Assembly: GCF_018362995.1 (NCBI RefSeq)
Contig: NZ_CP074372.1
Location: 4,944,468 to 5,008,467, forward strand
Direction: 5' to 3'
DNA: 64,000 bases
From: Chryseobacterium indologenes
GTDB taxonomy: Bacteria > Bacteroidota > Bacteroidia > Flavobacteriales > Weeksellaceae
Part shown: piece after piece, positions 1 to 7,654 of the stretch
How positions within the stretch are numbered: the first letter of the stretch is position 1
Layout: the number at the start of each line of letters is the position of its first letter
The notes under the pieces: model-generated
What the model was told of the DNA's origin: nothing
Seen by the model: only the letters and a program-made list of their open reading frames with translations
Database searches by the model: none
Translations under genes and position numbers: made by a program

Positions 1-1
1 T

Positions 2-271
2 AAAACCTTTGCGGTAGAGCTTACAGAACGCGGGATCCGTGTCAACGGGGTGAGTCCCGGACATATTAAGACCAATATTTTTAATAATACAGGCTTAACC
101 GGAGAGCAGATTGAAAATGCCATTGAGGATATTATTCCTACCATACCTTTTAAAAGACAGGGGGAACCGTCAGAAATAGCCAATGTAGTTCTGTTTCTTG
201 CATCAGAAGAAGCCTCTTATATCCATGGGGCTGAAGTAAAAGTAGATGCCGGGATTTCTGTGATCAGATAA
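2..271 (+). CDS. SDR family oxidoreductase, C-terminal part (5' end outside window)
   Basis: This is the last ~89 residues of a short-chain dehydrogenase/reductase whose start lies before the window. The frame is open from base 2. It reads through ELTERGIRVNGVSPGHIKT, the conserved SDR segment after the catalytic YxxxK, and ends in FLASEEASYIHGAEVKVDAG, the usual SDR C-terminus. The substrate cannot be told because the active site and Rossmann fold are missing. A GTG at base 50 is internal, not a start. It is convergent with the small lipoprotein gene that follows. Confidence 0.85.
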   Translation, partial: KTFAVELTERGIRVNGVSPGHIKTNIFNNTGLTGEQIENAIEDIIPTIPFKRQGEPSEIANVVLFLASEEASYIHGAEVKVDAGISVIR

Positions 272-299
272 TGGCAGAATATTTCAGAGCAATTAAAGA

Positions 300-611
300 T
301 TATTTGATCTCTTTAATTTCCTTGATGATATTGGTTTTATTTTCAATACCAATATTATAGGTCTTACTTTTCTTAAGGCTCTGGGTTGCCTTTTCCATCA
401 GAGTTTTGTACTCCGGTGATTTTTTTGAAATATAAAAAACCTGAGCACTGATTCCAATGGCAACACGTACTACTTCATTGGGTTTATCCGGATCTTCGGT
501 GATATCTGAAATAGTAGCATTATTATACCAGGTTAAGTTCTGTGAACTGGAATTACCGGAACAGGATGTAATCATAATAAAAAGTAATAATAGATAGGAC
601 CAGGCTTTCAT
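300..611 (-). CDS. small lipoprotein resembling the protein-glutaminase propeptide
   Basis: This encodes a 103-residue protein with a lipoprotein signal (MKAWSYLLLLFIMITSC; lipid Cys 17), so it is probably membrane anchored. No family is recognised outright. Residues ~50-100 line up by eye with the propeptide of the protein-glutaminase encoded just upstream on the same strand: ISAQVFYISKKSPEYKTLM here against VTAQPYYIRDTKENAGYIS there, followed by similar spacing of further residues. The catalytic domain is absent. A terminator separates the two genes, so it may be transcribed separately or by read-through. A role as an inhibitor or immunity-like partner of the enzyme is inference only. Confidence 0.7.
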   Translation of the reverse strand: MKAWSYLLLLFIMITSCSGNSSSQNLTWYNNATISDITEDPDKPNEVVRVAIGISAQVFYISKKSPEYKTLMEKATQSLKKSKTYNIGIENKTNIIKEIKEIK

Positions 612-630
612 AGCAAAAAGTATTAAGTAA

Positions 631-667
631 AAAGCTCCTGCAATGTATCAAAATAAATGCAGGAGCT
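631..667 (-). terminator. terminator of the protein-glutaminase gene
   Basis: The arms AGCTCCTGCA and TGCAGGAGCT form a stem, followed on the minus strand by TTTTTA. It sits 14 bases past the protein-glutaminase stop codon. Confidence 0.75.
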
Positions 668-680
668 CTATATAAATTAG

Positions 681-1640
681 TTAAAATCCACAGCTTCCTA
701 CGCTAGGTGCAGGAGAAGGAGAACATCCTGAAAGGGATGAGAAGATATTCAATACACAATTGGTATTTACATAGTTGTTATCATACAGTAAAGAACCTGA
801 TGGACTTCTGTAGTACACGTTTCCTGCTGTATTGGCAAAAGAGGATACAGACGCAGATCCACAGCTTGTGTTCGTACATGCCGCTCTCCATGCAGCATCA
901 GTTACAGGTCCGCTGGAGAATAATGATGGATCAATGATTCTTTTCTCAACAATTCCGGAAGCATTTTTAAAGCTTACCAATATTGCTACGTGATATACCC
1001 ATGATACGCAGCATGTTCCTGTAGAAGCTCTCAGGTTACCGTACACGAATTGCTTTTCACAGTCGTATCCTGCATTCAATAGTATTTGTCTCATTTTGTG
1101 GGCTCTTGCATAGCATCCATCAACAGGATATCTGAAGGTGATGCATGGAGAAGAAGCTGTAGAAGTTCCGCAGGCCTGATTTTTTATCTGAGCAAACAGA
1201 CTGTTTAAAGTGGCAAGGTCAGGAATAACGCTTACTGCTTTTCTGCTCTCTTCTTTTACTTCTTTAGTAAAGATAGATTTGAAATAACGGATATCTTCAG
1301 CGGTAGCTTTGTCTACTTTTGCGATTTCGCTGGTATTGGCTTTAAGGAAAATCTGAACAGGAGTTTCGTTTTCAACAGCCTGTCTGATTATGGAAATATA
1401 ACCTGCATTTTCTTTAGTGTCCCTGATGTAATAGGGTTGAGCAGTAACCATAAATGAGATTTTAAATTTCCCATCTTCTTTTTCAATCCCTACCGGGACA
1501 GTTTTGCCGAAATCTTTCATTGCAATTTCGTTTGACTCTTTGGCAACAAGATTAGGATCCTGGTTGGCAGCTGAATCTGAGCAGGCATTAAATGACAGTA
1601 CCGACACAAATACCATCATGGATAACAGAAATTTTTTCAT
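681..1640 (-). CDS. protein-glutaminase (protein-glutamine glutaminase), secreted prepro-enzyme
   Basis: The enzyme hydrolyses side-chain amides of glutamine residues in proteins and peptides, releasing ammonia (EC 3.5.1.44). The product is 319 residues: signal peptide ~1-20 (ending FNAC, a poor lipobox), propeptide to ~135, mature enzyme from ~136 (VSVIPDLATLNS). The catalytic triad of the family is visible as Cys176 (PVDGCYARAH), His217 (VYHVAIL) and Asp237 (IIDPSL). The spacing of 41 and 20 residues matches the published Cys156/His197/Asp217 of C. proteolyticum. Many paired cysteines and the C-terminal SCGF are also conserved. I chose the MKKFLL start because the longer frame adds 19 residues before a normal signal peptide. 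The gene is single, with its own terminator. Confidence 0.95.
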   Translation of the reverse strand: MKKFLLSMMVFVSVLSFNACSDSAANQDPNLVAKESNEIAMKDFGKTVPVGIEKEDGKFKISFMVTAQPYYIRDTKENAGYISIIRQAVENETPVQIFLKANTSEIAKVDKATAEDIRYFKSIFTKEVKEESRKAVSVIPDLATLNSLFAQIKNQACGTSTASSPCITFRYPVDGCYARAHKMRQILLNAGYDCEKQFVYGNLRASTGTCCVSWVYHVAILVSFKNASGIVEKRIIDPSLFSSGPVTDAAWRAACTNTSCGSASVSSFANTAGNVYYRSPSGSLLYDNNYVNTNCVLNIFSSLSGCSPSPAPSVGSCGF

Positions 1641-1883
1641 AGTTTTTATATTTTGGTGGTTAATTTTCAGTGAACATTTTAATTTGTAATAGTTCACTTA
1701 TTCGTGATATTAAAAGTAATAAAATTTAAAATATATGCAAGATTTTTTTTCAATAAAATAAATTATTCTTTCATTTTATTGATTTTATGATATTTAAAAT
1801 GGTGAAAAACTAATGATTATAGTGGTGGATTTAAAGAAAATAAGTTTTTTTTAAATTATGAGTTTTTTGGTTTTCATGGGTTA

Positions 1884-1950
1884 GATTCCTACGGAATGGA
1901 CAAACTGTGGGGTAAAACCTCGATTCCAATTGTGTCATTCCGTAGGAATC
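1884..1950. repeat. inverted repeat with 15-bp perfect arms
   Basis: The arms GATTCCTACGGAATG (1884-1898) and CATTCCGTAGGAATC (1936-1950) are perfect reverse complements separated by 37 bases. Each arm is itself partly palindromic around CCTACGG/CCGTAGG. It lies in the 495-base gap between the protein-glutaminase start and lipB and has no T-tract, so it looks more like a dispersed REP/MITE-type repeat than a terminator. The rest of the gap shows only a short AAGGTTTTGAAAACCTT palindrome (1991-2007) and the lipB terminator. Confidence 0.6.
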
Positions 1951-2083
1951 TGGCCAATTTCACAAATCAGCACTATTTTTCAACATCTATAAGGTTTTGA
2001 AAACCTTTGATTTCCAAATTATGAAACGGTTTAGATTCTATGGGATTTAAATGTTCTGATAATTATGATACTATTTAAACTAA

Positions 2084-2114
2084 AAACCCAGTTTCAATTA
2101 TTGAAACTGGGTTT
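2084..2114 (-). terminator. terminator of lipB
   Basis: A perfect stem AAACCCAGTTTCAA / TTGAAACTGGGTTT with a 3-base loop is followed on the minus strand by a short T run. It lies 22 bases downstream of the lipB stop. Confidence 0.8.
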
Positions 2115-2135
2115 ATTATATTTTAAGTCAATTGA

Positions 2136-2864
2136 CTATTTGTAAATGAGTTCTGCCTGGAAAACGTCTGCAAAATGTTTTCTGATCTTTGCTTTCAGTT
2201 CTTCCATTTCTTCCGGAGTAAGCTCTCTTTCAAGTTCTCTTTTCAGAGAAGTCACCTGCTTATCTTTGATACCACATGGAATGATGTATTCAAAATAACG
2301 CATATCCGTATTTACATTCAATGCGAAACCATGAAGAGTTACCCATCTTGAAGCTTTTACACCCATCGCACACATTTTTCTGGCATAAGGTTTCCCTACA
2401 TCCAGCCATACTCCTGTTTCTCCCGGAGAGCGCTCACCTTTAATGCCGTATTCTGCAATCGTTCTGATGATTACTTCTTCCAGATTTCTCATGTATAAAT
2501 GAATGTCTGTAAAAAAGTTCTCAAGATCCAGGATAGGATAGCCTACAACCTGTCCGTAACCGTGATAAGTAATATCTCCGCCACGGTTTACCTTTACGAA
2601 AGTGGCATCAATCTCTTTCAGTTTATCAAAGCCGGCAAGCATATTTTCTTCGTGTCCGCTTTTTCCTAAAGTATACACATGAGGATGCTCTACAAAAAGA
2701 AGGTGGTTGGGAGTGGTTGTATGCTGTTCTGCAGGAAGATCTCTGTTTTTTATCTTGGTATCAATGATATTTTTCATCAGCTGCTCCTGATAATCCCAGG
2801 CTGGCTGATATTCTTTGACCCCTAAATCTTCAAATTCTACTGATTTATTTTGATTTGTATTCAT
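2136..2864 (-). CDS. lipB: lipoyl(octanoyl) transferase LipB
   Basis: It transfers octanoyl from octanoyl-ACP to lipoyl domains of 2-oxoacid dehydrogenases and GcvH, the first step of de novo lipoate attachment in the cytoplasm. The 242-residue protein carries the family signature RGGDITYHGYGQ (94-105), the active-site Lys170 in MGVKASRWVTLHGFALN and catalytic Cys197 in IIPCGIKDKQVTSL. Length is normal, with a short N-terminal extension. It lies 31 bases after trpA on the same strand and could share the end of the trp transcript; its own terminator follows. Confidence 0.96.
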   Translation of the reverse strand: MNTNQNKSVEFEDLGVKEYQPAWDYQEQLMKNIIDTKIKNRDLPAEQHTTTPNHLLFVEHPHVYTLGKSGHEENMLAGFDKLKEIDATFVKVNRGGDITYHGYGQVVGYPILDLENFFTDIHLYMRNLEEVIIRTIAEYGIKGERSPGETGVWLDVGKPYARKMCAMGVKASRWVTLHGFALNVNTDMRYFEYIIPCGIKDKQVTSLKRELERELTPEEMEELKAKIRKHFADVFQAELIYK

Positions 2865-2895
2865 TTCAATTTTTGATATACAAATTTAGTGAATT

Positions 2896-3639
2896 TTACC
2901 CTTTTATGGAATGGATAAAATCTATGGCACTTTTCTTCCAGTCTCTATCCTGAAGCAGAATATTCACAAAGGCTGTTCCTATGATACCGCCATCCGCTTT
3001 TTCCGTTACATTTTCAAAATCCTCTTTCGATTTAATTCCAAATCCGATCATCACAGGATTTTTGAGTGGGAGGGAAGCTACCCTGGAAAGGTAGTTTTCA
3101 TTTTTTAAAACCGCATTTTCATTACCCGTTGTAGAGGAAGAGCTTACTGCATACAGAAAACCTGAACTTAGAGAATCAAGATACATCATTCTTTCATCAG
3201 AGGTTTCCGGAGTCACCAGAAAAGTAAAGTTAAGATTGTACTGCTTTAAAACAGACTGATAATTTTTCTCAAACTCAATAGGAGGAAGATCCGGAAGAAT
3301 CAACCCTGAAACACCGCTTTCCGAACATGCTGCACAGAATCTCTCAAATCCAAAACTCAAAACAGGATTGATATAACCCATAAGGATAATGGGAATTCTG
3401 ATTTCGTCTTTGATGGCTTTTAACTGAGATAGTAACTTTTCAATCGTCATTCCGTTTTGTAAAGCCAGTTCATGAGCCTTCTGAATCACCGGTCCGTCCG
3501 CCACAGGATCAGAATAAGGCATTCCGATCTCGATCATATCTGCTCCGGAATCCTGAATCAGTTTTATAATATCAGCAGTATCTTCCAGTTGTGGAATTCC
3601 TGCGGTGAAGTATATATTTAGTTTTTTCATTTCTTTCAT
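2896..3639 (-). CDS. trpA: tryptophan synthase alpha subunit
   Basis: It cleaves indole-3-glycerol phosphate to indole and glyceraldehyde-3-phosphate, passing indole to the beta subunit. The 247-residue TIM barrel keeps the catalytic acids in MIEIGMPYSDPVADGP (Glu37 and Asp48, equivalent to Salmonella Glu49 and Asp60) and the phosphate-binding loops GFGIKS and GIIGTAFV. The first codons read MKEMKKLNIYF, so initiation at the second Met (base 3630) is equally possible. It is the last trp gene of the operon, 93 bases after trpB; that gap holds only AT-rich sequence. Confidence 0.96.
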   Translation of the reverse strand: MKEMKKLNIYFTAGIPQLEDTADIIKLIQDSGADMIEIGMPYSDPVADGPVIQKAHELALQNGMTIEKLLSQLKAIKDEIRIPIILMGYINPVLSFGFERFCAACSESGVSGLILPDLPPIEFEKNYQSVLKQYNLNFTFLVTPETSDERMMYLDSLSSGFLYAVSSSSTTGNENAVLKNENYLSRVASLPLKNPVMIGFGIKSKEDFENVTEKADGGIIGTAFVNILLQDRDWKKSAIDFIHSIKG

Positions 3640-3732
3640 TTCTTTCTTTTTTGTATTGATGTATTGGTGTAAAATGTATTTATGACCAGGTTTTATCTGT
3701 TAACATCATTTTACGTGAATACTTTTTACATT

Positions 3733-4911
3733 TTATAAATTCTTCAGATACGTTTCCATATCCTTATCTCCACGGCCACTCAGACAAATGACAACAACAT
3801 CATTTTCATTAAATTTCTTCTTGTCCAGAACAGCCAGCGCGTGAGAGCTTTCCAATGCCGGAATGATTCCTTCCAGTTTGGTCAGCTCGAAAGCACATTT
3901 CAAAGCTTCATCATCATTAATACTAAAGAATTCAGCACGTTTTTCTTTAAATAAATGCGCATGAAAAGGCCCGATCCCCGGATAATCCAATCCTGCAGAG
4001 ATAGAATGGGGTTCAATGACCTGGCCGTCTTCTGTTTGCATCACAAGGCTTTTACTTCCGTGAAGTACTCCAAGAGTTCCTAGGAAAGTAGTTGCCGCAG
4101 ATTTTCCTGAATCTACCCCCAATCCTCCTGCTTCTGCAGCAATGATTTTTACTTCTTTTTCCTCTACAAAATGATAAAAAGTCCCTGCCGCATTACTTCC
4201 ACCCCCTACACAGGCAATCACATAATCAGGATTTTCTCTTCCGATTTTCTCTTGAAGCTGCTCTTTGATTTCTTTTGAAATAATGCTTTGAAATCTTGCC
4301 ACAAGATCCGGAAATGGATGAGGACCTACCACGCTTCCAATCACATAATGAGTTGTCTGAGGATTGTTGATCCAGTCTCTTAACGCTTCATTCACTGCAT
4401 CTTTAAGTGTTTTTGATCCTGAAGTGGCTGGCACAACTTCAGCACCCAGCATTTTCATTCTTGCAACATTCGGGGCTTGTCTCTGGATATCAATTTCTCC
4501 CATGTAAACAATACATTCCAAACCAAGCAAAGCGCACGCTGTAGCGGTGGCAACACCATGCTGTCCGGCTCCGGTTTCAGCAATAATTCTGGTTTTTCCA
4601 AGACGTTTTGCTAACAGAACCTGTCCCAGAGCGTTATTGATCTTATGAGCTCCGGTATGGTTGAGGTCTTCCCGTTTTAAATAAATCTGAGTCTGGTATT
4701 TCTGACTTAGGTTTTTAGCAAAATATAAAGGAGTAGCACGGCCTACATAATTTTTCAGCAAATCCTGATACTCAGCCTGAAAATCTTCAGATTCTATAAT
4801 TTCAAGATAGTTTTTTTGCAATTCTTCTACATTAGGATAGAGCATTTCGGGGATAAAAGCACCTCCAAACTCTCCATAATATCCGTTTTCATCGGGGTTT
4901 TTATAATTCAT
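3733..4911 (-). CDS. trpB: tryptophan synthase beta subunit
   Basis: This PLP enzyme condenses indole with serine to give tryptophan. The 392-residue product has the PLP lysine (Lys90) in [12 protein letters not shown], the glycine-rich phosphate loop [10 protein letters not shown], the substrate loop [12 protein letters not shown] and the N-terminal [12 protein letters not shown], all typical of TrpB1. Four bases separate its start from the end of the acetyltransferase gene, so it is translated from the same operon. Nothing unusual is seen in the catalytic core. Confidence 0.97.
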   Translation of the reverse strand: MNYKNPDENGYYGEFGGAFIPEMLYPNVEELQKNYLEIIESEDFQAEYQDLLKNYVGRATPLYFAKNLSQKYQTQIYLKREDLNHTGAHKINNALGQVLLAKRLGKTRIIAETGAGQHGVATATACALLGLECIVYMGEIDIQRQAPNVARMKMLGAEVVPATSGSKTLKDAVNEALRDWINNPQTTHYVIGSVVGPHPFPDLVARFQSIISKEIKEQLQEKIGRENPDYVIACVGGGSNAAGTFYHFVEEKEVKIIAAEAGGLGVDSGKSAATTFLGTLGVLHGSKSLVMQTEDGQVIEPHSISAGLDYPGIGPFHAHLFKEKRAEFFSINDDEALKCAFELTKLEGIIPALESSHALAVLDKKKFNENDVVVICLSGRGDKDMETYLKNL

Positions 4912-4915
4912 TTTT

Positions 4916-5461
4916 TTATTCTTTAGTAATTAAATAAGCATTATTCTGTGCGCTTAGCTGATTAAGCAGTTCTTTGGTTTCCTTTGATGCATTAAAAATC
5001 AAAATATCATCGTCTTCAGAGTTAATCCATTCCGATCCGATACTTTCTTTGATCATTTTAGCTTTGTCATGAAGAATTTCAATTGAACACTTTTCATAAA
5101 AAAGGCGGAGATCCGAATGGCAGAAACCAATAGTATCCAAATTTCTCTGAATAACATTTTCTTTGAAATGACGAACTAAAGCAGCTCCATACCCTTTCTT
5201 TTTATGAGCAGAAACAAGTCCTACAGCTTCCGCAAAAGAATAATCAGTGCCGGCTATTTTTAACGTAAAATCAAAATTGACACGCATCAATGCCAGAATA
5301 TTTTCATCGGTATCCAGTATAAAATGAAATTCAGAATCTTTGAAAAAAGTCCGGAAATAAGCAGACTTCATGCTGTTCCAGGCAGAAATATCCCAAAGCT
5401 GTAAGATATGTTCTATCTCATTTTCCGTTAAATCTTTCGTCTCCTTTACTTGATATTTCAT
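4916..5461 (-). CDS. GNAT-like acetyltransferase inside the trp operon
   Basis: The 181-residue protein shows the acetyl-CoA binding element of GNAT enzymes, [21 protein letters not shown] (variant of V-x-x-x-x-R/Q-x-x-G-x-G/A), preceded by a beta-strand stretch and followed by [19 protein letters not shown], where the second half of the fold is expected. The substrate is unknown. Its ATG overlaps the stop of the preceding hypothetical gene by 4 bases (ATGA), and trpB follows after 4 bases, so it is translationally embedded in the operon. It is not a standard trp gene. It may modify an amino acid or a small molecule, but nothing in the sequence shows which. Confidence 0.75.
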   Translation of the reverse strand: MKYQVKETKDLTENEIEHILQLWDISAWNSMKSAYFRTFFKDSEFHFILDTDENILALMRVNFDFTLKIAGTDYSFAEAVGLVSAHKKKGYGAALVRHFKENVIQRNLDTIGFCHSDLRLFYEKCSIEILHDKAKMIKESIGSEWINSEDDDILIFNASKETKELLNQLSAQNNAYLITKE

Positions 5462-5970
5462 GAGTTTAAGCTATTAATAAATGTAAGATGATAATCGTAT
5501 TGTTGTTTGGTAATCAGTTTTTTATAATGTAATAATTCTATTTTATGCATTAAATCAATTAATGTTGCTTTATCTATTTTGGATTGATACATGGTAATTG
5601 CAATTTCCAGATTGTCAATCATATAATAAGAATCAGAGTCTTCATACAGCAGAAATATTTTAGCATAAATCAATCCTAAGTCATATTTTATAACTGATCT
5701 TACGTGGCTATCCAGAAACTTATCCGAAATAATAACAAGATAATAGCTGTTCCACAAACTGATTCTTTCAAAAAAGTACTGGATATCGGTTTCCTGAAAA
5801 TCTTTGATGATTTCAATGAATTCAGACAATAATCCACCAACTTCCCAATGCTCTATATTGCTGTCATTCTCAGCTACAAAATGATACAGAGCCTGGATTT
5901 TTTCATTCCCAAATTTAGGAGGAAACAGGGTTTTATAAAATGTCTTTTTTAGCAAATGTATGTTCATCAT
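5458..5970 (-). CDS. hypothetical protein between trpF and the acetyltransferase
   Basis: This is a 170-residue protein of no family I recognise. It has no signal peptide or membrane segment. It is predicted mostly helical and rich in Ile, Leu, Tyr, Asp and Phe (for example YFFERISLWNSYYLVIISDK), which suggests a helical bundle. Its 3' end overlaps the acetyltransferase start by 4 bases and its start is 26 bases from trpF, so it is co-transcribed in the trp operon. The coupling to the acetyltransferase suggests that the two act together, but this is inference. Confidence 0.65.
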   Translation of the reverse strand: MMNIHLLKKTFYKTLFPPKFGNEKIQALYHFVAENDSNIEHWEVGGLLSEFIEIIKDFQETDIQYFFERISLWNSYYLVIISDKFLDSHVRSVIKYDLGLIYAKIFLLYEDSDSYYMIDNLEIAITMYQSKIDKATLIDLMHKIELLHYKKLITKQQYDYHLTFINSLNS

Positions 5971-5996
5971 TGTGTCTTTTTAGGGGTTATATCTTT

Positions 5997-6689
5997 TTAT
6001 TGATATAGGTTTTTAAACTTTTTTATCCGGTCAATATTTTTATTTCCAGGCTCTATTTCAAATTTTGAATTGATATCTAAAGCAAAAGGCTGCTGTTGTA
6101 AATCTTCAATATCTCCAATATTTTCTTCTGAAATACCACCACTTAAAAAGTAGGGCAGTGGAATCTTAAGATCGTTCAGCAAAGTCCAGTCAAACTGTTT
6201 TCCCGTGCCACCGAATGCTTTCCCGTCTGTATCAAACAAATAATAGGTGATAGGTGACAGGTTGCAGGTTTCAGATTGCTGACTGAAAGTTTGCAGTATT
6301 TTATTTTTGGTTGCTGAATCATTGTTTCCTATCCTTATCACTTTAATGATCTTGACTTCGGGATCCAGTTTTTGTCTTAATCCAGCAATGAAACGATAAC
6401 TTTCGTCGCCATGAAGCTGTACAAAATTCAATCCTGCTTTTTGAACAATCTGTAGAATGACCTCTGCTTTTTCGTTTACAAAAACACCAGTTTTTCCCTG
6501 ATGATTAATGGCAGAGATTTCTTCCAGGTTCAGATGATTCAAAACATATCTCGGTGATTTTTCATAAAAGATAAAGCCAAGAAAATCTACGTTCATTGCC
6601 ATCAGCTCTTGAATCTGGCTTAATTGCGTTAAGCCACATACTTTGAGTTTGGGAGTGCTGATAGGTTGCAGGTTCATTTCAGGTATCAT
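5997..6689 (-). CDS. trpF: phosphoribosylanthranilate isomerase with two repeat-derived insertions
   Basis: It converts phosphoribosylanthranilate to the enol form of carboxyphenylamino-deoxyribulose phosphate. Family landmarks are LKVCGLTQ (15-22, catalytic Cys18), VQLHGDE (90-96), LFDTDGKAFGGTGKQFDW (catalytic Asp153) and LSGGISEEN. At 230 residues it is longer than the usual ~205. The excess is a 12-residue N-terminal extension (MIPEMNLQPIST) and a 14-residue insert (135-148) before LFDTDG. Both are encoded by 7-bp-period DNA like that in the intergenic repeats, and removing them restores a normal length. The insert precedes a catalytic loop, so activity is probable but not certain. It lies 8 bases after trpC. 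Confidence 0.93.
   Translation of the reverse strand: MIPEMNLQPISTPKLKVCGLTQLSQIQELMAMNVDFLGFIFYEKSPRYVLNHLNLEEISAINHQGKTGVFVNEKAEVILQIVQKAGLNFVQLHGDESYRFIAGLRQKLDPEVKIIKVIRIGNNDSATKNKILQTFSQQSETCNLSPITYYLFDTDGKAFGGTGKQFDWTLLNDLKIPLPYFLSGGISEENIGDIEDLQQQPFALDINSKFEIEPGNKNIDRIKKFKNLYQ
6246..6287. repeat. 7-bp-period degenerate repeat inside trpF
   Basis: Six consecutive heptamers can be read: GGTGATA, GGTGACA, GGTTGCA, GGTTTCA, GATTGCT, GACTGAA. The tract is 42 bases, a multiple of 3, so it adds 14 residues without a frameshift. It has the same character as the intergenic tracts at 34380-34488 and 63270-63453. Confidence 0.7.
6655..6689. repeat. 7-bp-period repeat at the trpF start
   Basis: The heptamers TAGGTTG, CAGGTTC, ATTTCAG and GTATCAT cover the first codons of trpF. 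The tract encodes the N-terminal extension that precedes the conserved LKVCGL strand, and it appears to supply the start codon. Confidence 0.55.
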
Positions 6690-6697
6690 TTTGTCTA

Positions 6698-7471
6698 TTA
6701 AATTTGTACTGAAAAGTCTTCAAATGCTTTAGCCGGATTTGTATTTTTCATAAAATATTCTCCCATCAGGAAGCCGTCAAATCCTTTTTCTTTTAAAAAC
6801 TGAAAATCTTCAAGGTTATAAATACCGCTTTCCGCTACAGATAAAACTTCTTTTGGAAGCAGGTTTTTCAGCTGAACAGAATGTTGCAGATCCACTTTGA
6901 AGTCTTTAAGATTTCTGTTGTTGATTCCTACAAGATCAATTTTTGAATTACAATGTTTCAGTTCATCTTCCGTATGAATTTCCAGTAAAACTTCCATTTT
7001 CAGTTTATGGGCAAGATCTGTAAATTCTTCTACCTGAGCGGATGAAAGACAGGAAGCGATCAGTAAAATGACATCAGCACCAATACTTTTAGCTTCATAA
7101 AACTGGTATTCATCAATCATGAAATCTTTTCTCAGAATCGGAATGTTAATATCATTTCTTACACTTACAATATCATTTAAGTTTCCTCCGAAAAAATCAT
7201 GATCAGTCAGAATAGAAATTCCACTGGCTCCAAAATTTTCGTATGCTGAAACCACTTCTAAAGGTTCTACATTATTGTTTATGATTCCTTTTGAAGGAGA
7301 TTGTCTTTTAAATTCAGCGATAATTCCGCTTTTATTTTTGATGGATTCTTTCAGAGAATGGGTTTTCCTTCCAAAAAAGGCTGTGCTCTTTAACCGGTCA
7401 AGAGATATGCGTGATTTTGCCCCGGCAACTTCCTCTTTTTTTCGTTCAATAATTTTATCAAGTATGGTCAT
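6698..7471 (-). CDS. trpC: indole-3-glycerol phosphate synthase
   Basis: It closes the pyrrole ring to give indole-3-glycerol phosphate. The 257-residue TIM-barrel protein shows the N-terminal ILDKIIERKKEEVA, the catalytic lysine loop IIAEFKRQSPSKG, PILRKDFMIDEYQFYEA, LLEIHTEDEL, the substrate-binding VGINNRNLKDF and VAESGI. All are standard for TrpC, and it is not fused to TrpF as in enterobacteria. It follows trpD after a 183-base gap and precedes trpF closely in the same operon. Confidence 0.97.
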   Translation of the reverse strand: MTILDKIIERKKEEVAGAKSRISLDRLKSTAFFGRKTHSLKESIKNKSGIIAEFKRQSPSKGIINNNVEPLEVVSAYENFGASGISILTDHDFFGGNLNDIVSVRNDINIPILRKDFMIDEYQFYEAKSIGADVILLIASCLSSAQVEEFTDLAHKLKMEVLLEIHTEDELKHCNSKIDLVGINNRNLKDFKVDLQHSVQLKNLLPKEVLSVAESGIYNLEDFQFLKEKGFDGFLMGEYFMKNTNPAKAFEDFSVQI

Positions 7472-7479
7472 TTGATACA

Positions 7480-7640
7480 GAATTTAATAAGATGATAAAA
7501 ATGATAAACCATTAAGGGATATTAAGATGATAAGATAAATTAAGTTCCATCAAAGATGGAGAATGAAGGATGTCGCTAAATAAATAGCTTTAGCCATGAT
7601 CTTAACTATTCTTCACCACTTAAAAATTCTTAACGGTTAA
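7480..7640. repeat. degenerate AT-rich repeat in the trpD-trpC gap
   Basis: The 183-base gap has no open frame. It contains loosely repeated words (AAGATGA, TTAAGAT, GATAAGA, TTCTTAA) that often recur at about 7-base spacing, a weaker version of the heptamer tracts elsewhere in the window. I see no promoter or terminator in it. Confidence 0.35.
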
Positions 7641-7654
7641 AAAAAATAATAAGA

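Noticed and set aside
707..937. 76-residue ORF antisense to protein-glutaminase
   Set aside because: Shadow frame within a well-identified gene, no homology or start signal.
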